In this document: piece after piece, positions 19,660 through 30,081 of the stretch
How positions within the stretch are numbered: position 1 is the stretch's first letter
Layout: every line of letters starts with the position of its first letter
DNA from: Blastocladiella emersonii ATCC 22665
Taxonomy: Eukaryota > Blastocladiomycota > Blastocladiomycetes > Blastocladiales > Blastocladiaceae
Length of the DNA stretch: 64,000 bases
Assembly (NCBI GenBank): GCA_025594325.1
Contig: JANHCV010000008.1
Span: forward strand, 124,001-188,000
Direction: 5' to 3'
Notes under the pieces: generated by a model
What the model was told of the DNA's origin: nothing
What the model saw: only the letters and a program-made list of their open reading frames with translations
Database searches by the model: none
Translations under genes and position numbers: made by a program

Positions 19660-20480
19660 ACGGCGCTGGTTGTCCTTCTCGATACCAGACGGCGTGCTGG
19701 GCATGCATCCTCACTTCCGTTTTGCGCAATCCTTCCTCACCTTCCAATGATCATGGCGTTCGATTGCACTTGAAGCTCGACGCCTCAGCTGAGCACGTCC
19801 TCGGCCTACTCTGCGCGTTGGATGCTTGTGCACATGTGCCGCGTTCATGCGGCGCAACGCGAAGAGTGGCGCAGCGGGCGGCCCACCACTCTCTCTCCCT
19901 CTCCCCCAAACATCGTTCTCCCTTCGTCCAACTTCGCTTGGCCGCACGTGAACTCGATGCAAACCAATGGAACAGCTTGAACTAGTCGAACCAAGTCAGG
20001 GATACATCCAGCACCAGCCGTCATGGCGCTACTCGTACTCCCGCCAGCGCCGAGCACGAACGGGCTGAGTGAACCGTCACATCACACTCTTGCGCTTCAC
20101 TTTGCCCAGTCTTACGGCGGCGAGGCGGCCTACGATGAAGCCAAGGATGTACAGCTCGCCACGGTCCCCGGAAAGTGCATCGCGTGGTTCAACACGCCGC
20201 CGCCTTCTACCGCTCCTGGCGAGCCTGTCCTCTCGCCACCTGCTGCGTTTCCCGTCCCGGTCACACCGCAGCAGCGCGGGTCATTGGCCGTCCCGGGACC
20301 GTGTCATAGTGTCAATCTACTTTGCTCGTCGTCTTCCAAACGCCGCGCTGGACCCGCTAATCTCGTGAGCCCATCCGACGGGCGAGTCGCCGCCGATCTG
20401 GTCGCCGTCCCGCGGGCGCAGCACCTAGTTTCAGTCACAAGCCTTGGACCCCGCAGAGCGCAGGAGCCTTAGCCCCGCGC
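19660..20480. other. Intergenic, no confident gene
   Basis: A plus-strand frame at 20023-20472 (MALLVLPPAPSTNGLSEPSH) has no recognised motif; it may be an upstream part of the broken gene that follows. The rest holds nothing I can identify. Confidence 0.3.
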
Positions 20481-22278
20481 GTGTCGTATCGGCCGCGGAA
20501 AACGCTGATGACGACCGCCGTCGCGACCGCGACCGGCCTGACCTTTTGCCAGTCGAAAGCTTCGGCGGTGCGCATGACCTCGGCGCGACCAGTCGATTCG
20601 CCTCAGCTTTCGAATCCCGTGGCCGCAGATAAGGTCGACAAACACGCTTTAGTGCGCGATTCATCGCATCGCCGCACCGCCCATGGCGTCACTTCGGCGA
20701 ACGTGCCCGCGCGCGCATACCTGGCTGCCTCCGCTGCTCGCGACGCGTCGCCGGTCCAGCTCTCACGCGTCGTTTGCGACGAGGCCACGTCGCCACCGAG
20801 TCCGCTCTCACTTTCGCCACGCGTTCCGCCGCCGCTCGAGGCGATGTGGATCCCCCACGACCAGGCGGGTCGCGATAACAACGAAACCCAAGGCGATGCC
20901 ACCGCAGCGCGCGACAGTGAGCCGCGACCGGTCCTGCTTCGCCCGCACGTGTACATGCTCCTTGGCATGACGAACCTGGTCGCCGGCACCACCGAGCCGC
21001 CACAGCAGCTCAACGGCGCCGACATCCTCTCGCGCATCCCCAAACTGCTCGACGACCCGGCTCTGTTCCGCGCCTTCATCGGCCGCATCGCGGCGACCGG
21101 CATGCACGACTTTGACGCCCTCGCCCGCGCCGTCAGCGCGTCGTGGACCGCCTCGCAGTACCGCAAGTGGGCGGTGCAGCTCGCGAGGGTCCGTCGAGCG
21201 GCCGTTCCGCAACGTCGCTCGTGGTCGAGATGAACGAGCTCGTCCAGATCGTCATTTTCTTCGCCTGCGTCGCCGACTACCTCAAGCAGGCGCTCGGCTG
21301 CCGCCGCGTGTGCGTGCACGCCGACGCGACCAAGGTCGAGATCCAAACGGTCCACAAGTCGCTCATCGCGCACGCGCGCAAGTGGTACCGCGAGACGGTG
21401 CTCAAGGGCGTCCCACATCCCGCATGGCTCGCCGAGACCGCCACCGGGGTACGACGAGCGGTACTGGCTTCGATCCACCGCGTACGTGACCGTGTCGCCG
21501 CTGCTCATGTACATACATGCGGCTCGAGCCCAACGCGATCCGCACGCGGCCGGAGCAGGGGCAGAGGAACCCTACATCCGAGTACCGCGCGGTGCGCCAG
21601 GCCCTGCGTGTCGCGTCGGACGAGTACAATGGCGGCGACCCGCTCGCCGCGCACGTCATAAGCCCGTCGGCCGTCGCCGACACGTACAGCCGCGCGATCC
21701 CGATTCTCGGTCTCCGCGCGCCCGCCGTGCGCGACACGATGGGTCGACGCCGTGCTCGAGATGATTGACGTCGCGCCCTTCGAGCCGCTCTAGATCGTGC
21801 TCGGCATCGCGCTCGTGTCATGCGTCTCGCCGGCGCACCTCAAGTGCTCGCAGCCCAGGAAGCCCAAGGACTCGGTCGTCGTCTTTCTCTACGCGACGGC
21901 ACGTTGTGCTGCTCGACTTGCGTCTGGTTCGCGAGAGGGTGACTCAATCGATCGCTTCCTCGTCCCTTAGCCGAGTCCCGCCCGTCCATCGTCCACGAAG
22001 TGCTCGACCGCCTCACCGAGGGCGCGCATCTTGCTTCCACCGCGCCCGCGCGCAAGCGCAGTCGACGCGCGAGCGACGAGGACGCGGGCGCCGCGGAGAT
22101 CGCCAGGTACGCCGCTGGCTCGACCCCGCACGACGTGGTGCGCGAGCGGGCGGCAGCCGCCGTCAAGCTCGCCGACCTCAAGGCGGCAGTCACGGCGATC
22201 CCCGCCGAGCAAGGACCGCGGGGCTGGGACGAGTTTTACGCCAAGGTTCATCTCATTGGCGACTCGCCGTGGGCTTGA
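20481..22278 (+). pseudogene. Unknown gene broken by several frameshifts
   Basis: Coding-like sequence runs for about 1.8 kb on the plus strand but jumps frame at least four times. Segments in order: LLRPHVYMLLGMTNLVAGTT and DILSRIPKLLDDPALFRAF (to about 21180); MNELVQIVIFFACVADYL and HADATKVEIQTVHKSLI (21230-21440); YDERYWLRSTAYVTVSPLL (about 21447-21510); YRAVRQALRVASDEYNGGDP (21530-21740); VLEMIDVAPFEPL followed by an in-frame TAG at 21791-21793; and RKRSRRASDEDAGAAEIARY to a TGA at 22278. Each shift looks like a one-base indel rather than an intron. No domain recognised. It may be a decayed host gene, or the underlying sequence may contain indel errors. Confidence 0.4.
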
Positions 22279-23034
22279 GCTGGATCGGTGTGCTTAATGC
22301 CGTGTCGTGGATGCATATTTTAGTTGTACCCTCACCCACACTTGTTTTGGTCCGAGTAATAATGAGCTGCGCGTCCACCATGTTGAGTGCGCGCAGACGA
22401 GCGCCTGACGCAAGGGCGAGAAATCCGCACAGCGCCATGCGCGGCCCAACACGTCGCTGTCTCGCGAGCGAGACAAACGCATGGCCCGCGTGTGTCTTCC
22501 GCAGGTGATGCACTCAGCCCGACGCGTCGTTCATCTTTGCTCGCGCGTTTCACCCCCTAAACGGTGGCTTTCTGGCGATGAAAATGAAAAGAGAGGGACG
22601 GAGCAAGCAAAAGGTGCCGCCCCCAGCCGGAGCCCGTCGGCGCGAATTTGACTAGGTTTCAAAGGTATCGAACGCGATCAGTCTAGACTGCTCAAGCTTC
22701 GTCGACGGGTTGTCCGACCGATATACGGGGCGGCTGACAACCTTCGCTTGCTTCAACCCAGGTATTAGTACGCGCGCACACGCGTGAGGAACTGCGATCG
22801 CCATGTGCTGGCCCTTGGGACGCTTCGACGCACTTGGCTTGAGCTACGGCCATCGTCAGATTCGCGGTCTGCGCGCGCAGGTAGATTATGACGCGTCCAG
22901 CGTTTCGCGACCTCCAAGAATTATCATCGACTGTTCTGAGATGCGATGCGACACGATCACGATGAAAGGCTGCACAGGACCAGACGCGATCGAGAGTGTT
23001 AAAGAAGAAAAATGGTACATTCTTCATCGTCACA
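22279..23034. other. Intergenic between convergent genes
   Basis: About 750 bases between the broken plus-strand gene and the 3' end of chitin synthase. It contains a GACGCGTC motif near 22510. No gene, repeat or structural RNA was recognised. Confidence 0.3.
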
Positions 23035-25463
23035 CTACACCGCCGCGGGCGTCGCGCCCGATCGCGGCGTATACGGCGCCGCGTACGACGCGTTGCGGGT
23101 CTCGACATCCATGGCCACGGCCACGGACGCGTCGACCAGACCCGCTTCCGCCGCCTTGTCGCCCTCCTCGCCCTCCTCATCATCCCCGCCGCCGTCCGCG
23201 CGCGGCCCGCCCCACGTGCGCTGGTTCATAGTCCACTGGGCGTACCCGTAGTACGCCATTTCGAACAGCTGGTTGCACAGGACGTAGGCGAAGAAGAAGA
23301 CGAGCGACTTGGCGCGGTTCTGCCACACGGCCCAGCCGCTGAGGAAGATCCAGAACAGGAGCGGGACGCCGAGGACGAGCAGAATGTCCATGGCCGTGAT
23401 GGACTTGGGCCGCTCAATGGTGCGGAAGATGAGCTCGCCGAGGATCAGGATGAACGCGCACCCGCCGATGCGCAGCATCGAGATGAGGCGCAGGGCGATC
23501 AGCGCGGGGTACTTGGTCAGGAAACTGGGTGTCGTCACCATGTACATCTCGTTGGTCAGCGAGCCGAGGAGCCAGCGGCGCCGTTGCCGCATCAGGTCGT
23601 AGAAGACGTTGGGCGCCTCGGTCTTGGACACGGCGTCGGGCACGAACCCGATCGAGAACGGGCCGAGGTACTCCATGGCGAGGTGCGTCAGGAACCGGTC
23701 CTCGCCGAGCTTGCGGCGGCAGAACTCGAAGGTCGAGTCGACGTCGGGCTGGTGGAAGTAGATCTTGGCCAGCTCGTGCATCGTCTCGTACTTGATCATG
23801 GTCAGCGCGCCCGGCAGGCACGTCACGCTGCCGAACGACGACTCGACGTACCGCATCGAGACCTGCATGAAAATGTACTCGGCCTAGTTGAGCGTGCGAG
23901 GGCGAGGTGAGTTGTTGGATCGCGACGACGTGAAGCAGGTGAGCGGCGAGAGCGAGTCGACGACGGGAGCGAGTCGGATTGATGGTGAGGGGCGTCGAGG
24001 CGAGGAGCGGGGCGAGCCGATCAAGGACCCGGCGCAAAGTCGAGAGTGAGCGAGTCAACGTACATCCTGCATCTGCTGAAAGAAATTATTCGCGTGCCCG
24101 TTACGCGACACGATGAACCCAGTCGCACACGCGCGGCCGGGGTGCACCTCGAAGTGGTCGACGAACTTGCGGATCGTAGACGGGACCAGCGTCGTATCGC
24201 TGTCGACGAACAGCAGCAGGGCGTCGCGCGGGTACACGCCGGCCGCCACCCGGTCCTCGACGAGCGCAAACATCTTGGCCTGGGTGTGCAGCTTGCCGCC
24301 GTGCTCGTAGCGGGCGATCGTGTAGTTGATGCTGCAGTACCGGATCTCGATGGCGCGCGGGTCGGCGTCGGTCGCGGTGCTCGCGGCGGACGAGCCGGGC
24401 GACGACGCGGTGCCGAAACGGCCGCGCAGGTCCATGGACGAGCGCGACTGGTGCGCGAGCTTGAGCAGGCCGTTGTACTTGTCGCGGGCCTTGAAGCTCG
24501 GCAGGTCGTCGTACGACGGCAGGATGTCAGCGAGTGGGTCGTCGTCGTTGGCGCCGGCCATGGACGCGCGGCGCGAGTCGAGCATCGCGGGCGACGGCGA
24601 CGGATGAGCGGAGTCGTAGCCCTGCACGATGCCGCCGTTGAGGATGCGCTCGATCGTGTACATGGTGATGAGCGTCTTTTCCGAGTCGTCGTCGAAGCCG
24701 ACGAGCACGTGGATCTTCTCGGGCGGGTAGTCGGACTCGGTGATGGCGGAGATGGTCGAGAGGAGGTTGGAGAGGGGCTCCTGGTACGTCGGGACCAGGA
24801 TGATCACGTCGCGGTCCCAGTTGTACGTCGTGTGCACGTCCGCTGCCGCCAGCGGGTCGGCGAGCCCGGCCTCCGCGCGCACCGCCGCGGCAGGCAGCCC
24901 ACGCCGCGCGGCGTCAATCTCGGCCTTGCGCCGTGCGAGCGCGCGCATCTGCAAGCGGTCGCGGCAGAACGAGATGGCGGTGGCGATCGTCGAGACGACG
25001 GCGCACGCCGAGTAGCTGAGGTAGATGATGATGAAGCTGATCTGCATCATGGCGGGCGTGATGGGTTCCCAGTGGAGGCGGATCCAGGCGGGTGTCAACG
25101 GCTTGGTCAGCATGACCTGGAGGAAGGTGCACAGGATGAAGACGATGAAGGCGAGGTAGACGGTGCCGAAGATGACGGCGAGCGCGATGCGGCCGCCGCG
25201 CTCGTTGGTGTTGAAGGTCTGCACGGCGCCGACCTGGCCCTCCTTGCGCGCGATCTGCGCTGAGCCCCAGAAGCCCCACTAGACGGTGTAGAGTGGGTTA
25301 GCTGCGGTGGAGTGCGCGAAGTGCGGGAGGGCGAACGCACCAGGTTCATGCGCAGCTGGAGGATCACAAACAGGACCGTTGTGACGGTGACGGCGAGGAT
25401 GACGACGCCGACGAGCGCGTCGACCCACGTCGTGGCTGCGTGTGCATCGGAAGGCGGCGGCAT
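23035..25463 (-). CDS. Chitin synthase-like membrane glycosyltransferase (GT2), 728 aa, three exons
   Basis: Predicted exons are 25463-25341, 25278-24064 and 23883-23035 (minus strand). The introns are 62 and 180 bases with donors GTGCGT and GTACGT and acceptors ending CTAG; all joins are phase 0. The protein has an N-terminal membrane helix (VGVVILAVTVTTVLFVIL) and two more (ALAVIFGTVYLAFIVFIL; ISFIIIYLSYSACAVV). The GT2 core follows: VIILVPTYQEP, VLVGFDDDSEK, LLLFVDSDTTLVP. Then come the chitin-synthase hallmarks: FGSVTCLPGA, the GEDRFLTHL acid motif and QRRRW. At least three further helices follow (for example LISMLRIGGCAFILILGELI, MDILLVLGVPLLFWIFL). The family polymerises UDP-GlcNAc into chitin at the plasma membrane. 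It ends with TAG. The length is short for class IV/V enzymes and there is no myosin or cytochrome b5 region. Class assignment is uncertain. Confidence 0.8.
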
Positions 25464-26289
25464 GGCGATGGAGACGGCGGCGTGCAAGTCGAGCAAGGAG
25501 AGCGGCCACTCGATCGCAGGTCAAGTAGGCTCGCAGTCAGGCAGGGAGAGGGGAGAAGGGGACGATGGAGCGTGGACTGGCCTTTTGAGAGCGGCCGCCC
25601 GCGCTTCACGCTGCACCGGCAACCTGCTCGTGCTCGCTCCCTTGCTCGAACGCCATTCGCCGGTTCGATGCGCAACGCGTGGGCGCCGACGGTGAGCATC
25701 GAGAAACCAGCCCGTGACGAGGGCCGCTTCCCCGGAACGTGCAGACCCGCCGGCATCGCACCATACGCGGCGTTCGATCCCACTGCTCGCGCTCGCGCGA
25801 TCGTGGTGGCAGACGCCGCTCCGCGACGAGCACGACAGGTGGAGCCGCGCGGGCCGCACCGGTCGGCCCGTTACCCGACTCGGGTCCCGAGCGACCGCAG
25901 CAGCAGGCAAGAGCCAAAGCAGCAAGTGGGCGGAATTCGAGGTGCTGGTGGACGGCAAGTGGCGAAGTCGCTGCGGCGAGTCGCTGCCCGTTCGGGACGA
26001 CCGTCGGCGCCGCGACCACGCGAGCCGGTCCAGGCGCGCGAGTCGCGCGCAATGCAGCAGTTCATTTCATGAGTTTCCGTTTCCGCGCGTACGGCGAGCG
26101 AGGGAGGAGGGCGAGCGCGAACGACTTCCCTTTCGGGTCGGCGCCACGCCGTCGCAATCACCTCATGTGGCGCCCACGTGTTTGATCGTCGCGTCTCGCC
26201 ATCGCAGCTCGCGGGTCGATGTAACCTCAGTCGATCCAGCCCGCTGATCGATCATCCGCGATTGTATTTCGCATCGATCCGGTTCCCCG
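25464..26289. other. Intergenic upstream of chitin synthase
   Basis: About 830 bases without a supported gene. It includes the chitin synthase promoter (an ACGCGT hexamer lies near 25675). At about 26183 there is a degenerate copy of the TTTGA(TC)GACGCGTCTCGC context seen upstream of nearby array members. Confidence 0.3.
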
Positions 26290-26299
26290 CTACACGCGG

Positions 26300-27764
26300 A
26301 TCGTGTAGATCGCCTGCGCGGCACTGTGACCACGGGCTGAGGTACACGTTTGCGTTACCGCAGCGCAAGCGAGGCGGATGCCTGCGGCACGCTCGTCAGC
26401 TTGGCTCCCGCTTGGCGCGTGCGTCCGGCGTTCTCGCAGCACATCGTGATCGGCACCAGGTCCGACGTGCTGCACATCGACTCGGCCGACGGAAACATGG
26501 CGAAACCAAGCGGTCACAGGTCGAAGGAGATGGGCCAAGTGACGCACGTCACTTCGCGCACAATCCGGCAGCTGGCCAGCGCGTACATGCGCTTCATGGT
26601 CAACAGTTGCTTGGGGTGGGCTCAGCATGCGTCCAGCGTGTCTAGCGCGCGCGCCGCGCGCATAAGGACCTGGTGCTGGGGCTGAAGACGCCGCGGCGGA
26701 CGCGCGTAAGCTTGAACCCAATGAAGCCGGCGACGAGGGCGCGCTGGGGAGCCCTGAAGAAAACGCAAGACCGATACCAGGACGAGGAAAATGCAAACCC
26801 ATCGAGTACGTCCGAGTTGGCGTCAGCAGCGGTCCGCCGTATCGGGGAACTTGGCCAAGCCCATGCACGCCGAGACATCGCGAATCGAGTAGCTCTCGCT
26901 GTTGACGAGTGCGGCAACCTTCGGGTCCCGCGCCGCGGGCAAGTCCCCCACTTTTTCCAGAAACAGTCGTTTGACGTGCGGCGCGTTGGCCAAGGCGTGG
27001 AGACTCCCCGAAGCCCGGAAGATAGACCACACGCGCTGCTGGAACGTCTCGACAAGCGACCCGGGCACGGGCGTCGCGTCGATCCAGACCTGGACCCATT
27101 TCGGCCGCCGGTCAAGGTCAAGGGCCTGGAGAAAGGCTGCGGCCGCGGTCGCGTCCCGCTGGTTTGGGAACACGTACACTGCACACGCGAGAAAGTCGTG
27201 CGCTGGCATGTTGGCCTGCGAAAGGAGGAGCGCACGAGCAAGGCGGCCAGGACGGACCAGGCGCTGTAGGGAGTCGACAAACTCGCGCGGCGAAGCCGTG
27301 GACCACCGCCCGGGCGGCGAAGGAAGACGAAGGAGCGGACCGCGAGTTCGCACCAACTCTTGGAGTGTGACTTGGCCTTTGAGGGGCGGTGGCTTTGGCG
27401 GCAAATGCGAGAGCTGCTGCGTTGGCGGATCAACTGCCGGTTCAGAGCGAAGTGTCAAGGCTAGCTTTGTTGAGGAAGTGGACAATTCGCTCGAAGCAAG
27501 GTCTTGGCAGAGCTGCTCAAGTTTTGATAGTGTTTCCGACTGGGTCGCGTCATGGTTCTGCGCAGCTTCGAGCCTGCTTGCCAGTGCAGACCGAACCATG
27601 GCCAGCCGGGTCTCCATCAAGCGATACGCGGCGCCGGGAAGGAGGAGGTCACGATCGTCTCGCGCCGCGGGGAGGTTTCCAAGTCCAGCGAGGTGGTCAT
27701 CCAAGGCAGCCGCGGCGCGGCAGAAGATATAGCAAGGCTGTTCAAGATCGTTGCATGTAGTCAT
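26300..27764 (-). pseudogene. Gag-like array family, member H, decayed C-terminus
   Basis: The start is MTTCNDLEQPCYIFCRAAAA at 27764. The first 313 codons (to a TGA at 26823) are clean: N-terminal module (GAAYRLMETRLAMVRSALA), an arginine-glycine turn (TRGPLLRLPSPPGRW), and the full central module (DSLQRLVRPGRLARALLLSQ, FLACAVYVF, RRPKWVQVWIDATPVPGS, HVKRLFLEKVGDLPAARDPK, YSIRDVSACMGL). The homologous C-terminal region downstream (about 26300-26820) is recognisable only in scattered frames, and no intact knuckle remains. A stable truncated protein lacking the knuckle could still be made. An ACGCGT site is at 27892-27897, about 130 bases upstream. Confidence 0.55.
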
Positions 27765-27891
27765 GGTGCGTGCGTCGGTGATTTCATTGCGAAACAGGAA
27801 GCGTGAGCGGAGAGACGGCACCGCGCGCCAGCGACGTCGCTTTGTGTACAGGAAGCGATCATGATCACGTTTTGCCTCACGTGTTTGATCG

Positions 27892-27897
27892 ACGCGT
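27892..27897. promoter_or_regulatory. ACGCGT element upstream of member H
   Basis: The core lies in GTTTGATCGACGCGTCTCGC. The extended context GACGCGTCTCGC is shared with the sites upstream of members I and J, at comparable distances (90-135 bases) from the start codons. Confidence 0.4.
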
Positions 27898-27936
27898 CTC
27901 GCCCTTTTCCTGGTGCGACCAACACTTTGTATGCAA

Positions 27937-29842
27937 CTAATCACGCCCACGCGCCCTCTGGCACAAGACGCCGGGCTGCGAGAATACGGGAACGAGGCGT
28001 GTCGCGTGCAACTCCACGGGGAACGTGGCGACCGCGTCAAGGTACGCTGCGCCGTGGTACATCTGCTCTCGCGCGCTTCCGCAACATAGTTTCGCCTCGC
28101 ATCGGAGAACGCCAGACCACTCGGTCGCCAGAGCGTGGACCTGGTCGTAAATATGCGGTTTCACGTCTGCGGGTGGGAACGAGTTGGAGGTCCTGAACCC
28201 GTCGTGGATCGACCGGATGATCAGCCGGAGGTTTTGCGACGACGCGCAGTCGCTCATCTCGTGCTTTTTCGCGTAAATCTTGAGCGGCGGGAAGCGGCTG
28301 CAGTAGGTGCATGGCGTCCGGTGCATTGCCAGTGAGAGCACGTCCGTACTCGGCGGAAGCGTGCTGAGCGGCGATGAAGCGAGAGCGGGCAGCATTGACT
28401 TAAGTCGCTCCTGGATATCGAACACCGAAAAGAGCCGGTTCTCGGTCATGGTGGTGATTTTTGGGCCGCGAGACTTGGGCAGCTGCGTAAGCTTCTCGAG
28501 GTAGATCCGTTTGATGTGCGTGAGCGCAATGGACTCTCGGGTCGAGCCGGTAACGCGGAATGGTACAGCTTGCGCGTAAAAAGCATCGAGCGAGACTCCT
28601 GGAACCCACTCGAGCGCGATCCAGTCCAAAAGCCAGCGAGGTCGATGTTGAGGATCGACGCTATCCAAAAAACGCCTGCTCGGCAATCGCATCGCTCATG
28701 TGACCATGCAGCAGCGGCGCAAACCCCAGGTAATCGCCTCGGGACATGTTGCTGGGGGACCGCATGAGTGCAGATGCCAGTTGGCCGAGGGAAACGCATG
28801 CACGCATGAGCGTGATGAATTTGTTCGCGCAATCGGTGGTAAGCCTGCCGGGCTGAGATGGTACGCGGAACAGTGGCCCCGTTTCGCGGACAAGTTGAGG
28901 CAGAGAGGGCAGAGCATGTCGCACAGGAACACCATCGCGAGATGTTTCCGCCGGAATGACCGGGTTTTCAAGCTGCTCCTTGATGTCCGTGATTGAATAT
29001 TCCGATCGAGAGATCATGGCGACAATCCTCGAGTCGCGCGACGCGGGAAGCGCGGCGATATAGTCGAGGTAAATCTGCTTGATGTGAGAGCAGCCGACGA
29101 GTGACTTGAAGGCGGGCATGCTTCGCAGCGCATTCCAGAACTGCCCGTGGAAATGGCCAAGGGTAAATCCTGACCTTGTTTCAACTGAGAGCCATTTCCG
29201 GATGTGCGGCGGATGCGAGGCGGTATCCGCGGCAACCAGAAACGCCCGCGTAGCAGCATCGTTGTCCGTACCACCGGGCAGGAGCGGCGCACACGCGAGG
29301 TAGTCACATCGCGGCATGTCGTTGCGCGCCATGACGAGTAGGCTCGCAAGGGAGTGACCGGGTGCGACGGCGCGGAGAGCGTGTAGAAATTCGCGCGGAC
29401 TGGTCGTTGAGAAACGGCCCACGGAAGCAGGAAGCCGAAACAGCGGTCCATGGAGTTGCACGCGGTTTTCGATCGACAGCTCGGAGTGAATTGTACGCGA
29501 AGCAGGAGAGGCGGGGACCGTCGATGCGGGAGACGGAGGTAGGAGTTCACGTTCGAGTTGGTCATACATGCTATTGCAGCGAGCCTCGAGTTCGTAGACT
29601 GCCAAGTCATCCGAATCTGTGTGAGGCGCTTCGCCAAGGACGGGCTGCGAGCGAAGTGCATAATGAAAGCACTTCAAACGAGCCTCGAAAAGCTCGACGA
29701 GGGATCGGGCAAGACACGCTTCCTGCTCCGTGCGCGTCGCAGTCGGTTGAAGCGGAGCACTCGGGTCGCGCGATGCGGCCGCAGTTTCATGAGATGAACA
29801 CGTATGGGTAATCCTTGATTTGTTGCACGGATTTAGGGGCAT
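27937..29842 (-). pseudogene. Gag-like array family, member I, two tandem central modules, one frameshift
   Basis: Translation can start at 29842 (MPLNPCNKSRITHTC). The first central module is complete (FSTTSPREFLHALRAVAPGH, LASLLVMARNDM, HIKQIYLDYIAALPASRDSR, YSITDIKEQL). A second copy begins at TGPLFRVPSQPGRLTTD and runs into a T6 run at about 28673-28678, where the frame is lost (AEQAFFG-TAG). The next frame resumes exactly where the module should continue: FLDSVDPQHRPRWLLDWIAL, HIKRIYLEKLTQLPKSRGPK, then the knuckle C-T-Y-C...H-E-M-S-D-C and helical tail. One T less in the homopolymer would restore alignment with the other members. So the gene encodes or encoded a double-module protein of about 630 residues, interrupted by one homopolymer indel. 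Confidence 0.6.
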
Positions 29843-29933
29843 GATGCATGGAGGGGGTCGAGCGGGTCGAGAGCGGCAGCTAGAGTGCAAACCAATCGCT
29901 TCACAAAGCTTACTGATTGTTTGACGCGTCTCG

Positions 29934-29939
29934 CGCCCT
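29934..29939. promoter_or_regulatory. ACGCGT element upstream of member I
   Basis: The site lies in TGTTTGACGCGTCTCGCG, 92-97 bases upstream of the start at 29842, in the extended context shared with the neighbours. Confidence 0.4.
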
Positions 29940-30081
29940 GTCCCGCGTGCTGCCTCAGTCCCTCCGCAGTGGGCGCGCGGCTCGACCTCCACGTTTTCAT
30001 TTGCGCCAAATTTTGACAACAACTGTGAACATCAAGACTGGGCGCGCGGCCATACTAACAAAAACGTGTGCATTACAACTC

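Noticed and set aside
24046-25263. Long plus-strand frame opposite the chitin synthase
   Set aside because: It is antisense to a well-supported exon, has codon-mirror composition (Arg/Val/Gly-rich) and no domain.
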